From positions 227,923 to 291,922 of the forward strand of contig CAZKGR010000001.1 in NCBI GenBank assembly GCA_964552465.1: 64,000 nucleotides of DNA, in the 5' to 3' direction. Origin of the DNA: BMS3BBIN04 sp964552465 (GTDB taxonomy: Bacteria > Electryoneota > Electryoneia > Electryoneales > Electryoneaceae). The first letter of the stretch is position 1, and each line of letters begins with the position of its first letter. Positions 16,869-25,429 of this stretch are shown here, one piece after another. The position numbers and the translations under genes are program-made. Below the pieces are notes generated by a model that was not told the origin of the DNA, searched no databases, and saw only the letters and a program-made list of their open reading frames with translations.

Positions 16869-17332
16869 GATTCCCCCTCAAAATGGTCGCCCAGCAAACG
16901 CAATCACATACTCATAATTCAAAATACTTTTAACATTGATCAGTTGCAAGCAAAACTGGGAAATAATAAGGATTTATAGAGACTTTGCCGTCAACTAAAT
17001 AATTGTACCTGTTTGTCAAGCAAGCTCGAAGGATGTAATCTATGGAAGTAACTCATTTGACCATCATCCCTTTCCAGGTGGCATTCAACTTGACCTAAAC
17101 CTGAGCTTGGATGAAGCGTAATCCAGACATCAATTTCGAAGCATCAAAGATCAGGTACGGCTTCTGGTGGGAATATGCTGTTTTGGATTAATTGTCTTCT
17201 TATATCTCAATATCCCCGCAAATCCGCTGAATCTTGCGATCGCTCCTTGTTCGTCACCCCATACTTTCCTTATTCTCACCACTCTACTGAGCCATTAATC
17301 CATGCAACTTTCTCATAGACGGGAGATCTTCC
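16869..17332. other. Divergent intergenic region with sorting-domain relic
   Basis: This 464-nt stretch separates the LVIVD gene (-) from acs (+) and must hold both promoters. No intact gene is seen. The segment 17059-17165 is a decayed sorting domain on the minus strand (separate entry). The part next to the LVIVD start (about 16910-17030) is AT-rich and probably regulatory. The acs ribosome site GGGAGA lies at about 17321-17326. Confidence 0.7.
17059..17165 (-). pseudogene. Decayed type-A sorting-domain remnant
   Basis: The minus-strand translation reads Y-L-I-F-D-A-S-K-L-M-S-G-L-R-F-I-Q-A-Q-V-stop, then V-K-L-N-A-T-W-K-G-M-M-V. This aligns without gaps to the last 35 residues of the sorting domain of the neighbouring LVIVD protein (NLTFDASNLASGLYFIQVQV, then PGELNNTQKVMLV). 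The conserved Tyr is changed, an in-frame TAG replaces the Pro codon, and no passenger gene or start is attached. It is a dead copy of the C-terminal cassette, oriented like the adjacent living one. Confidence 0.75.
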
Positions 17333-19240
17333 ATGGCCAAGGTTCCATCCAACACCGCCGCAAATAGCAGCGATCTGTATCAACCATCCGACGACGTAGT
17401 TTCTATCGCCCATATCAAAGACTGGTCGGCAACCCGGACTGCATCCCTGAAAGATCCTGTCGCATTCTGGGAAGAACGAGCGCGTGAACTTGATTGGTAC
17501 GAGCCGTGGACTTCCGCCTTGGACGATTCAGATGCCCCGTTCTACAAATGGTTCGTTGGTGGGAAGACGAACATTGTTCTCAACGCGCTCGACCGTCACA
17601 TGCATAGTGCGACGAAAAATAGGATCGCCTTCATTTGGGAAGGTGAAAACGGTGACCACGCAACCATGTCCTATTTTCGCTTGCGGCAGGAGGTGAACAA
17701 GTTCGCGAACGTACTCAAGTCGATGGGTGTCAGGAAGGGTGACCGGGTGACGATTTACATGGGTCGTATCATGGAAATCGTGATTGCGATGCTCGCAACA
17801 GTTAAGATCGGCGCAGTGCATAGTGTCGTCTATGGCGGCTTCTCCACGGAAGCCCTCGCCGAACGTATCGAAGACGCACGGAGTCGTGTCCTGATCACTG
17901 CGGATGGCGCCTGGATCCGTGGTAAAACGGTCAAACTGAAGCAGATCGCCGATGAAGCTGTATCGCGGTCTGGGTACGTCGAACACGTGATTGTCGCAAA
18001 ACGTACAGGCGAAGAAGTCAACATGGAAGCCGCCCGTGATTACTGGTGGCATGATCTGATGGCATTACCAATTGCCAGCCCGGTGTGTGATACCGAAGTG
18101 ATGGACGCTGAAGACCCGCTGTTCATACTTTACACCTCTGGGACGACCGGCCGTCCGAAAGGCGTTCTCCACACTCACGGCGGCTACCAGGTGCAAACCG
18201 CGACAACGCTCAAATGGGTGTTTGACATCAACGATGAGGATCGCTGGTGGTGCGCTGCTGATCCGGGCTGGATTACCGGACATAGTTATATCGTATACGC
18301 ACCGCTGATCCTTGGCGCGACCAGCTTTCTCTACGAAGGCGCGCCCGACTTCCCGTATCCCGACCGTTGGTGGAAGCTGGTCGAACAATACGGGATCACA
18401 TCCCTGTACACCGCACCGACCGCGATCCGTGGGCTGATGCGCTTTGGTGAGAGTTGGCCGCAACGTCACGACCTGTCCAGCCTGCGGATTCTCGGGACTG
18501 TCGGGGAGCCGATCAACCCGGAAGCCTGGAAATGGTATCACAAGATTATCGGCGGGGAACGTTGCCCAATCATGGACACCTGGTGGCAAACGGAAACCGG
18601 CGGACACATGATCACGCCGCTGCCCGTCACCCCACTCAAGCCCGGTTCAGGAACGAAACCGTTCCCCGGCATCGACATGGATGTCGTTCGTGAGGATGGA
18701 AGTTCTTGCGATCCGAACGAAGAGGGTAAACTTGTCATCAAGCAACCGTGGCCGGGTATGTTGCGGACGGTTTATGGTGATCCGGACCGTTATGTCGAAC
18801 AATACTGGTCCCAGTTCAGTGAACAGGGATGGTATCTGACTGGCGACAGTGCTCGCAAGGACGAGGATGGCTATATCTGGATCATCGGACGACTCGACGA
18901 TGTAATCAAAGTTGCGGGGTACCGGTTGGGAACGGCGGAAGTAGAATCGGCGCTTGTCAGCCACACTGCTGTCAGTGAGGCAGCGGTGATCGCCGTACCT
19001 GACGAGATCAAGGGGAACGTGATCCATGCGTTCTGCATCCCAACCGCTGGTGGCGAAAAACCTACAGAGGAAGTGTTGAAGAAACATGTGCGTAAGGAGA
19101 TGGGTCCGATCGCTGTCCCGGCAAAGATTGAGCTGGTCAATTCGTTACCAAAAACACGGTCAGGCAAGATTATGCGACGTGTCCTCCGCGCCCAAGCGCT
19201 CGGGCAACCGCTTGGCGATTTGAGCACGATGGAAGATTGA
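17333..19240 (+). CDS. acs: Acetyl-CoA synthetase (AMP-forming)
   Basis: The enzyme activates acetate to acetyl-CoA via acetyl-AMP. The 635 residues match Acs in length. The adenylation motif YTSGTTGRPKGVLHTHGGY, the aromatic acetate-pocket motif WWCAADPGWITGHSYI, MDTWWQTETGGHMI and GRLDDVIKVAGYRLG are all present. The C-terminal LPKTRSGKIMRRVLRA carries the regulatory Lys that is acetylated in other bacteria. The ATG follows GGGAGA by 6 nt. It is a monocistronic gene ending in its own terminator and flanked on both sides by sorting-domain genes. Confidence 0.97.
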   Translation: MAKVPSNTAANSSDLYQPSDDVVSIAHIKDWSATRTASLKDPVAFWEERARELDWYEPWTSALDDSDAPFYKWFVGGKTNIVLNALDRHMHSATKNRIAFIWEGENGDHATMSYFRLRQEVNKFANVLKSMGVRKGDRVTIYMGRIMEIVIAMLATVKIGAVHSVVYGGFSTEALAERIEDARSRVLITADGAWIRGKTVKLKQIADEAVSRSGYVEHVIVAKRTGEEVNMEAARDYWWHDLMALPIASPVCDTEVMDAEDPLFILYTSGTTGRPKGVLHTHGGYQVQTATTLKWVFDINDEDRWWCAADPGWITGHSYIVYAPLILGATSFLYEGAPDFPYPDRWWKLVEQYGITSLYTAPTAIRGLMRFGESWPQRHDLSSLRILGTVGEPINPEAWKWYHKIIGGERCPIMDTWWQTETGGHMITPLPVTPLKPGSGTKPFPGIDMDVVREDGSSCDPNEEGKLVIKQPWPGMLRTVYGDPDRYVEQYWSQFSEQGWYLTGDSARKDEDGYIWIIGRLDDVIKVAGYRLGTAEVESALVSHTAVSEAAVIAVPDEIKGNVIHAFCIPTAGGEKPTEEVLKKHVRKEMGPIAVPAKIELVNSLPKTRSGKIMRRVLRAQALGQPLGDLSTMED

Positions 19241-19610
19241 ACCTCAATAATACAAGTAGCGTTTGTCAAAGGTCCGACACATCAGTTGGGCCTTTTTCAT
19301 TCTCGGTCTCTTCGTGTCGCGATTGGAACAAAATGTGTATTACGTCTCAAGAATTGTGATTGAGAGCGCGGAGCACTCGTCTCATTTGATTAACGAAATC
19401 ATGAGTTTCTCTTGAAATACAGGCACTCTGTTGTTGTAAGTTAGATGCGATTTTGGTAATCCATCTGAAATGATGATTGCAGTGTGGGTCCATGGATGGA
19501 TTAAGTAACCGAAATCCCTTCCCGTTTGCGCGTTGCCGTTAAAGCTTCGATACTGCTAACGTGATTGACGGACGTGAACCCGAGTAGATTTTTCCCAGGA
19601 GGAAGTGTTG
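19241..19610. other. Intergenic region between acs and the C25 peptidase gene
   Basis: This 370-nt stretch holds the acs terminator at 19268-19297 and the promoter region of the peptidase gene. A possible sigma-70-like pair is TTGCGC at 19526 and GATACT at 19549 with 17-nt spacing, but the match is weak. The ribosome site AGGAGG lies 8 nt before the ATG at 19611. No gene or repeat was seen. Confidence 0.5.
19268..19297 (+). terminator. Intrinsic terminator of acs
   Basis: AAAGGTCC pairs with GGGCCTTT (8 bp with one wobble) around a loop of about 13 nt, followed by TTTC. It lies about 28 nt after the acs stop. Confidence 0.7.
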
Positions 19611-22600
19611 ATGAGCTGGAACGGTGTATGTGGACTGCTTCTCGCCAGCCTGCTTGCTACTACGGCAATCGCAGTTGATAACGTAACGGAGATGCCTGCC
19701 AACCCAATGCGTGCGATTGAAGTTGAAAAGCGCGTTGACGGAATTCGCTTTGACTTGGAACTATCAGCCCCTGTTATGGTTGATGTTCCGATGGATCTGG
19801 GGTATGGACAAGTACTCGAAATACCTGGCGCTGGCATGATACAAGAGGAAGGCTTACCAACTGTTCCAATCCTCTCGCGAATGTTCCGGATGCCGCTGAC
19901 AGGTGGTGCACAAGCGGTAATTCTTGATACAGAATTTGAAACCCTGACAGGTTTGGAATACGCTGCCTACATGGGTATGGAAGGTGACGATTTCATCTTT
20001 GGCGAACTGGATAACACCGTGGATGTATGGTATCCAGAGAATATCGCCGAAGTGACTGAGCCCGCCATTGCACGTCGATTCCGTGTCTCGAACCTTGTGA
20101 CCTATCCAGTGCAGGTTAACGCCTTCCGCAACGAGGTCCGTGTCTACAGCAACATCGAAGTTGATGTCCAGTATGACGGAGCAGGTGTGAACGAGCTTCA
20201 AGCTTATCCCACCGCATTGAGCGCGACTTACCTCCCGTTATATCAGAGCTTCCTCGACTGGGATACCAACGAACTCGATGAGTTCGAGATTTACATAGGT
20301 TCGGTTCAGGTAATCTCCAATAATTCAGCATTGATGCAGATGACGGACTGGATCGAGTGGAAACGTCAAAAGGGCTACAAGCTTGAATACATAACTGAAT
20401 CGATGGTGTCCTGGACTGCCAGTGATATCAAAGCAGAGCTACAAACCCGGTGGGACAGCTCTGAGTACAAGTTTGACTGGGTGGTTGTGATCGGTGACGA
20501 TCTCGGCGCCTACTTCACGCCCCCTGGCCAAGGTTACGGCGATCATAACTACATCACTCTCGCCGGAGATGATGAATTCCCGGAAGCTGGTGTTGGAAGA
20601 ATCAGTATCGTAACCCTCCAGGAAATGAACGCGTACCAGAACAAAGTTCTCAGCTATGAACGTGATCCGTACATGGTTGAAACAGATTGGTACAAACAAG
20701 GAGTTGTGGGTGCAGGATCTGCTATCACTGGTATATCTACCGTTTACCTCGGACGTTACGCTCGCCACGCGATGTTGGATATCGGATACACTCAAGTTGA
20801 CACAGCCTGGTTCACTCAGGGATCATCAAGCTGGGTGAACAACCAGAATGAGCAGTCGGTTGAAAACGGCGTCTCATTCTTCAGCTACCGGGGTTATGCT
20901 GGCACAGGAATGAGCAATGCAACCATCAGCAACCTCACCAACTATTTCATGTTACCCATGGTACTCACGATTACCTGTAATGAAGGTAACTGGACAGGTG
21001 GTGATACCGGGAAAAATGAAGCGTGGATGCGTGCTGGCACAGTAAACGAACCCGCCGGAGGAATTGGTTGTATCGCGACAGCGACACCAAATACGAACAC
21101 CCGTTGCAATAACGCTCTGGCTGGCGGTGCTATTTCCTCAAATATCATTCTCCGCAACAAAGAGATGGGTGGTACCATTTTCTGGAGCAAGGTCAATCTG
21201 TACAATTGTTTCTATCCCTGGGAAACTGACAATGTGTTGGGCTTCTCCCAATGGACAAACCTTATGGGTGACCCAACTGTTTGGCTGTGGACAGATATTC
21301 CGCAACCCCTTCAAGTTCAGCATCCAGCCTCTATCAAGTATGGTCGCAACGGTTATGAAGTGATCGTAACTGATGATCTGGGTAATCCTGAAGCTGATGC
21401 CTGGGTCTGTCTTTACAAAAATAATGCTCAGGACGACACCGTTGCATTCGGCATTACCGACGCTGCTGGTCGAATCGTTTTGGATGTCCCGTTCGCGTCG
21501 CTAGGTAACGCCAAGTTGACAGTAACCAAGCAGAACTTCCATCCTTATCGTACGGACGTTCCCGTTGAAGTCAACAGGCTGATGGCCGTTCAAAGTGTCC
21601 AGATAATTGATGATGGTCTATCTGGAACGCAAGGTGATGGTGATGGCTTAGCCGAACCGGGTGAAATCGTTGGTCTGAGTATTACGTTACACAACCTCTA
21701 CAACCAGGTTGCGCCGCGTGTTGGTGCCGTCTTCACTACCGATGATCCCGCGATCGTGGAAACTGGTGGGGTTGCACGTTTTGGCTCCATCTGGAGTGGT
21801 GAAGCTCGTGAAGCGAACACCCTCGTGTTTATGCAAATCGCTGACGATGCACAGAGCGGCTGGATTGTGGAAGGCACCATTGGCATGGGCATTATCCCTG
21901 TAGGTGGAACTGAGCCGAATGTTGTGCAGGAAGACCTGTTCACAATGAAGATTCATGCACCAGAATACGCGTATGTACATCACCAGGTCTTAGGATCCAT
22001 CTCGCCGGGCATGACATTAGGTGTAGATTTCGACCTGGCAAACGTTGGGCTTAGCTCGGGAATAGCCGCACAGGCAGAATTGGTTAGTCTTGACCCCTAC
22101 ATGATCGTCGAGAACGATTCGGCTGCGGTGCCCGCTGCAGCGATTGGGGAAACTGTTGCCATTACCGGACACTCCATTACAGCCCACACGTCATCATTCA
22201 GGGGCTATCCAGCCAAGGCCGAACTGCATATCACAAATGCAGATGGATTCTTGGATACGGTCGGTGTTACGATTGAGCTCGGATTCGGAAGAACTTTTGA
22301 TCCAGTGGGTCCGGATGGGTATGGTTATATCGCCTATGATGATCGTGACGTCAATTACGATCTGGCTCCTGTCTACGATTGGATTGAAATCAATCCTAAC
22401 GTCCCTGGATTCAACTATTCAGGTACGCGACTGAACATCAACGATAACGGTGAAGAAGACGATGATGGAGTCGTCGTTCAGCTACCATTTACAGTCCAAT
22501 TCTATGGTGCCGAGTTCACCGAAATGACGGTCACCTGTAACGGCTTCGTTTCGATGGGCAATCAGGCAGATATGTTGACCCCTCGCAATTGGCCGATACC

Positions 22601-23567
22601 ATCACCGCTCGGTCCGAACTATATGATTGCGCCGTATTGGGATGACCGCCGGATAGGCGATGGCGGAGGTGTTTACGTTTACTATGATCAGCCGAACGGC
22701 CGATACATAATTGAGTGGTTTAACGTGCTGGACATTCCGGTACTCAGCCCCGTGTCAAACACCTTCCAGATGATGATCTACGACCAGGTCGGAGGATTCA
22801 TCACCAGGTCGGGTGACAACACTCTTCTTTTCCAGTATCAAGACGTGACCCACACTAGTGGCACCACTGCCGACATTAGCTATATGACTGTCGGAATTGA
22901 AAATGGTGACCAGAGTGGCGGTCTCGAACTTGCATATTGGGACAATAACAACCTTCCTGGTGGCGCGATTTCGAACGAGCGCGCAATTCTAATTACGACC
23001 CAGAAGGCTCTGGTTACAGGCACCATTGCAGGTAACGTGACGTACGCTATCGGTGGTGCAGGGGTTGAAGGTGCGACAGTACGCACAGCGGACTCGACAT
23101 ATTCCACGACGACAGATGTCAATGGCGATTATACGTTGTCCGAAGTTGTGGTCGGGTTCTACGATCTTGTGGTCGAGATGGTGGGTATTGACACAGAGAC
23201 TGCACAGGATGTTGAGGTGATTGAAGACCAAACCACGATACTGGATTTCAGCGTAACTACCCCCGGATTTGTTACTGATGCTGGCCACGGCGCGGTCCAA
23301 CCGCTGGAATGGAAATTCAACGGTGTTCACCCAAATCCGTTCAATCCGACCACAGCTGTGTCGTTCAGCATGAAGGAAGCGGCAAACGCCAGGGCGATGC
23401 TGTACAATGTCCTGGGGCAAAAAGTCGCGGTGTTGGTTGACGGCCATCTGAATGCTGGACACCACCGACTGACGATTGACGGCCGTAATCTCGTCAGCGG
23501 TGTGTACTTCCTCCACTTCCAGGCAGGTCCGTTGCAGGCGACCCGCAAGGTTGTTCTGCTCCGGTAG
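19611..23567 (+). CDS. Secreted C25 (gingipain-like) peptidase with type-A sorting domain
   Basis: AGGAGG lies 8 nt before the ATG at 19611; an in-frame GTG at 19605 is too close to it. The 1318-residue protein has a signal peptide, a pro-region (YGQVLEIPGAGMIQEEGLPTVPILSR) and a C25-like domain at about 210-560. In the C25 fold the catalytic Cys is visible in LTITCNEGNW and the domain closes with FSQWTNLMGDPTVWLW. The glycine-rich strand that normally holds the catalytic His reads FFSYRGYAGTG, without His. Ig-like and jelly-roll segments follow, then a carboxypeptidase-regulatory-like domain (AGVEGATVRTADSTYSTTTD) and the sorting domain (HPNPFNPTTAVS to KVVLLR). In Bacteroidota this family includes the sortase PorU, but that role cannot be claimed here. 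Confidence 0.85.
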   Translation: MSWNGVCGLLLASLLATTAIAVDNVTEMPANPMRAIEVEKRVDGIRFDLELSAPVMVDVPMDLGYGQVLEIPGAGMIQEEGLPTVPILSRMFRMPLTGGAQAVILDTEFETLTGLEYAAYMGMEGDDFIFGELDNTVDVWYPENIAEVTEPAIARRFRVSNLVTYPVQVNAFRNEVRVYSNIEVDVQYDGAGVNELQAYPTALSATYLPLYQSFLDWDTNELDEFEIYIGSVQVISNNSALMQMTDWIEWKRQKGYKLEYITESMVSWTASDIKAELQTRWDSSEYKFDWVVVIGDDLGAYFTPPGQGYGDHNYITLAGDDEFPEAGVGRISIVTLQEMNAYQNKVLSYERDPYMVETDWYKQGVVGAGSAITGISTVYLGRYARHAMLDIGYTQVDTAWFTQGSSSWVNNQNEQSVENGVSFFSYRGYAGTGMSNATISNLTNYFMLPMVLTITCNEGNWTGGDTGKNEAWMRAGTVNEPAGGIGCIATATPNTNTRCNNALAGGAISSNIILRNKEMGGTIFWSKVNLYNCFYPWETDNVLGFSQWTNLMGDPTVWLWTDIPQPLQVQHPASIKYGRNGYEVIVTDDLGNPEADAWVCLYKNNAQDDTVAFGITDAAGRIVLDVPFASLGNAKLTVTKQNFHPYRTDVPVEVNRLMAVQSVQIIDDGLSGTQGDGDGLAEPGEIVGLSITLHNLYNQVAPRVGAVFTTDDPAIVETGGVARFGSIWSGEAREANTLVFMQIADDAQSGWIVEGTIGMGIIPVGGTEPNVVQEDLFTMKIHAPEYAYVHHQVLGSISPGMTLGVDFDLANVGLSSGIAAQAELVSLDPYMIVENDSAAVPAAAIGETVAITGHSITAHTSSFRGYPAKAELHITNADGFLDTVGVTIELGFGRTFDPVGPDGYGYIAYDDRDVNYDLAPVYDWIEINPNVPGFNYSGTRLNINDNGEEDDDGVVVQLPFTVQFYGAEFTEMTVTCNGFVSMGNQADMLTPRNWPIPSPLGPNYMIAPYWDDRRIGDGGGVYVYYDQPNGRYIIEWFNVLDIPVLSPVSNTFQMMIYDQVGGFITRSGDNTLLFQYQDVTHTSGTTADISYMTVGIENGDQSGGLELAYWDNNNLPGGAISNERAILITTQKALVTGTIAGNVTYAIGGAGVEGATVRTADSTYSTTTDVNGDYTLSEVVVGFYDLVVEMVGIDTETAQDVEVIEDQTTILDFSVTTPGFVTDAGHGAVQPLEWKFNGVHPNPFNPTTAVSFSMKEAANARAMLYNVLGQKVAVLVDGHLNAGHHRLTIDGRNLVSGVYFLHFQAGPLQATRKVVLLR

Positions 23568-23616
23568 CAGGACCATGGAGAATAGCCGAAGCGCAACCTG
23601 TCAGACTCAATAATTT

Positions 23617-23644
23617 GGGGACACTTACAGATGTAAGTGTCCCC
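23617..23644. repeat. 28-nt hairpin, GGGGACACTTACA variant; possible terminator
   Basis: The arms GGGGACACTTACA and TGTAAGTGTCCCC are perfectly complementary. ATTGTTTTT follows on the plus strand, so it could terminate the C25 gene. It is a member of the family seen at 9266, 35129, 35170 and 44426. Confidence 0.85.
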
Positions 23645-23653
23645 ATTGTTTTT

Positions 23654-23687
23654 CTCCAGACTCAAATCTCCTGACTCCAGACTCAGG
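23654..23687 (+). repeat. Heptad array (CTCNNRA)n
   Basis: CTCCAGA, CTCAAAT, CTCCTGA, CTCCAGA, CTCAGGC repeat at 7-nt period, starting 9 nt after the 28-nt hairpin and ending 6 nt before the Kelch gene stop. It lies between two convergent genes. Confidence 0.85.
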
Positions 23688-23693
23688 CCTGCT

Positions 23694-25238
23694 TTACCTC
23701 ACCAGCATCACTTTCTGCGTGGTATTCAGCTTGCCCGGTACCGTTGCTTGGATGAAGTACAGTCCAGACGCGAGGTTTGACGCGTCGAAGGTCAGCATGT
23801 GACTGCCGGCATTGAACTGACCGTTCGCCAGTTCCGCAACCTGCTGGCCAGCAGCATTGTACACGACAACTGTCAGGTTCGCCGCTTCTGGAAGTGCTAT
23901 CGAAAGTGTTGTGGTTGGGTTAAACGGATTTGGATACGCGCTTTCCAATGAATACTCAGACGGTAGATCTAGTGTCTGTCCATCCTCGGATTCCACGAAC
24001 CACTCGCCAGCATCCCAATTATCCTGTTCGCCTGCTCCGACCACGAGTTTGGTAAACGTGAAGCTGTCCGTCGCGTCAATGATGTTCGGACCGTAAGATC
24101 CGATGAATCCGTGGAAAATGTAGTTACCCGGAGGTGCCATACCCGGGACATTCTGGCTTTGGAATGTGCTGACGGCGCCCGGTGGGAAAGTGAAGTTTAT
24201 CAACATCAACGGCCCGTACAGATTGTTATTTGGTAACGTGACCATGGTCCAGGCATCGCGTGCTTGTGGAACACCAGTGTTGTTAATCACATCAGCCGCG
24301 AAGAACACAGTTCCACCACCGGGGGGTACCGTCGATGTTTGCGGCCAGAGATACAGCTCAAACGCGGGAGGTGGTGACGGTGCGTAAAGCATCTCTACCC
24401 AGTCTTGCGAGTTCCCATTCGGATCGCGTCCACCGATGCTGTAGATGTAGTCGTTTACGTAGGCCGAAGTCAGTTGGTAGCGAGCAAATATCTGATCCGG
24501 TCCTAACGACCATGTATTGGTATTTGGATCATACATCTGTGTGTACGGCTCAGCGTAGAAGATGTAGCCGTAGTTCCCACCCATGACGTAAATGATCCCG
24601 TCGGCTACTTCAGCAGTAGCACCGCCAGTTTGATATGGGCGTGTGGCGATCGCCATCCATGCGTCGTTAGCCGGATCGTATCGGTAGTCCCCGTTCGGAG
24701 CGAATACGTATATGTGTCCACCGTGAACGACCGATGTCGCTGTCATCAGAGTAACAGGGCAGCTGGCGCCCGTACTCCAGGTGTTGGTATTTGTGTCCAG
24801 AATGTAAACGGTATCTAATCCACCGGTATTTGAATATCCGCCGATATAATAGACTATGTCAGAAATCGATTCTGCCGTTCCCCAATACGAGCCTACGGGC
24901 ATCGCGGGTCCGGCTGACCAGGTGTTCGTGGGGATATCGTAAATCTGCGTGGTGTTACCCCATCCATAATCACCGAACGCGTAGATCCGATTATTCACCA
25001 GAGCTACTGCAACTCCAGCCTGTCCAACCGGAAGGCTTGCCAGATATGACCATGCTCCACCAGAAAACCGCTCCAGCGTGGTATCTCCGCCCCATCCCCC
25101 AACAACATAGATGTCGCCATTGTACTCAACAGCGTCAAGTCCGTGCCTGGCGGTATTCATTGGTGTTGTCGCGACCCATTGTCCGAATGCGATCCCTGTC
25201 ATGAGAACAAGCGCAAGTATCGTTAGAAAAACCTTCAT
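23694..25238 (-). CDS. Secreted Kelch-repeat protein with type-A sorting domain
   Basis: The ATG at 25238 (MKVFLTILALVLMTG) has GGGAGG 6 nt upstream; a TTG start at 25256 would contain the ribosome site. Of the 514 residues, a signal peptide is followed by about six Kelch units (YNGDIYVVGGWGGDTTLERF; NDYIYSIGGRDPNGN) that would form a beta-propeller. Residues ~302-413 are the shared Ig-like module (DAWTMVTLPNNNLYGP), and residues 434-514 the sorting domain. It is probably a surface or released binding protein; the ligand is unknown. The gene is convergent with the C25 peptidase gene and co-oriented with the FG-GAP gene upstream. Confidence 0.85.
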   Translation of the reverse strand: MKVFLTILALVLMTGIAFGQWVATTPMNTARHGLDAVEYNGDIYVVGGWGGDTTLERFSGGAWSYLASLPVGQAGVAVALVNNRIYAFGDYGWGNTTQIYDIPTNTWSAGPAMPVGSYWGTAESISDIVYYIGGYSNTGGLDTVYILDTNTNTWSTGASCPVTLMTATSVVHGGHIYVFAPNGDYRYDPANDAWMAIATRPYQTGGATAEVADGIIYVMGGNYGYIFYAEPYTQMYDPNTNTWSLGPDQIFARYQLTSAYVNDYIYSIGGRDPNGNSQDWVEMLYAPSPPPAFELYLWPQTSTVPPGGGTVFFAADVINNTGVPQARDAWTMVTLPNNNLYGPLMLINFTFPPGAVSTFQSQNVPGMAPPGNYIFHGFIGSYGPNIIDATDSFTFTKLVVGAGEQDNWDAGEWFVESEDGQTLDLPSEYSLESAYPNPFNPTTTLSIALPEAANLTVVVYNAAGQQVAELANGQFNAGSHMLTFDASNLASGLYFIQATVPGKLNTTQKVMLVR

Positions 25239-25429
25239 CGGTACCTCCCTCTCCAAGCCTTAGTCTGTTTGACATTTCACAGTTAGCCGATCAGGGGCAT
25301 CGTTATTAACGTACGGATGCTCAAACTCGAAAACACGAAATAGGGTCGAATTACGAAAAAATGTGAGAGGAAATGGCCCAGATCGAAATCCGGGCCGTTA
25401 TCCAATACTCATCTCTCAATTGTGCTGAA

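Noticed and set aside
25257..25429. A possible small gene between the Kelch and FG-GAP genes
   Set aside because: Frames here are short, lack ribosome sites and overlap the end of the FG-GAP gene in antisense.
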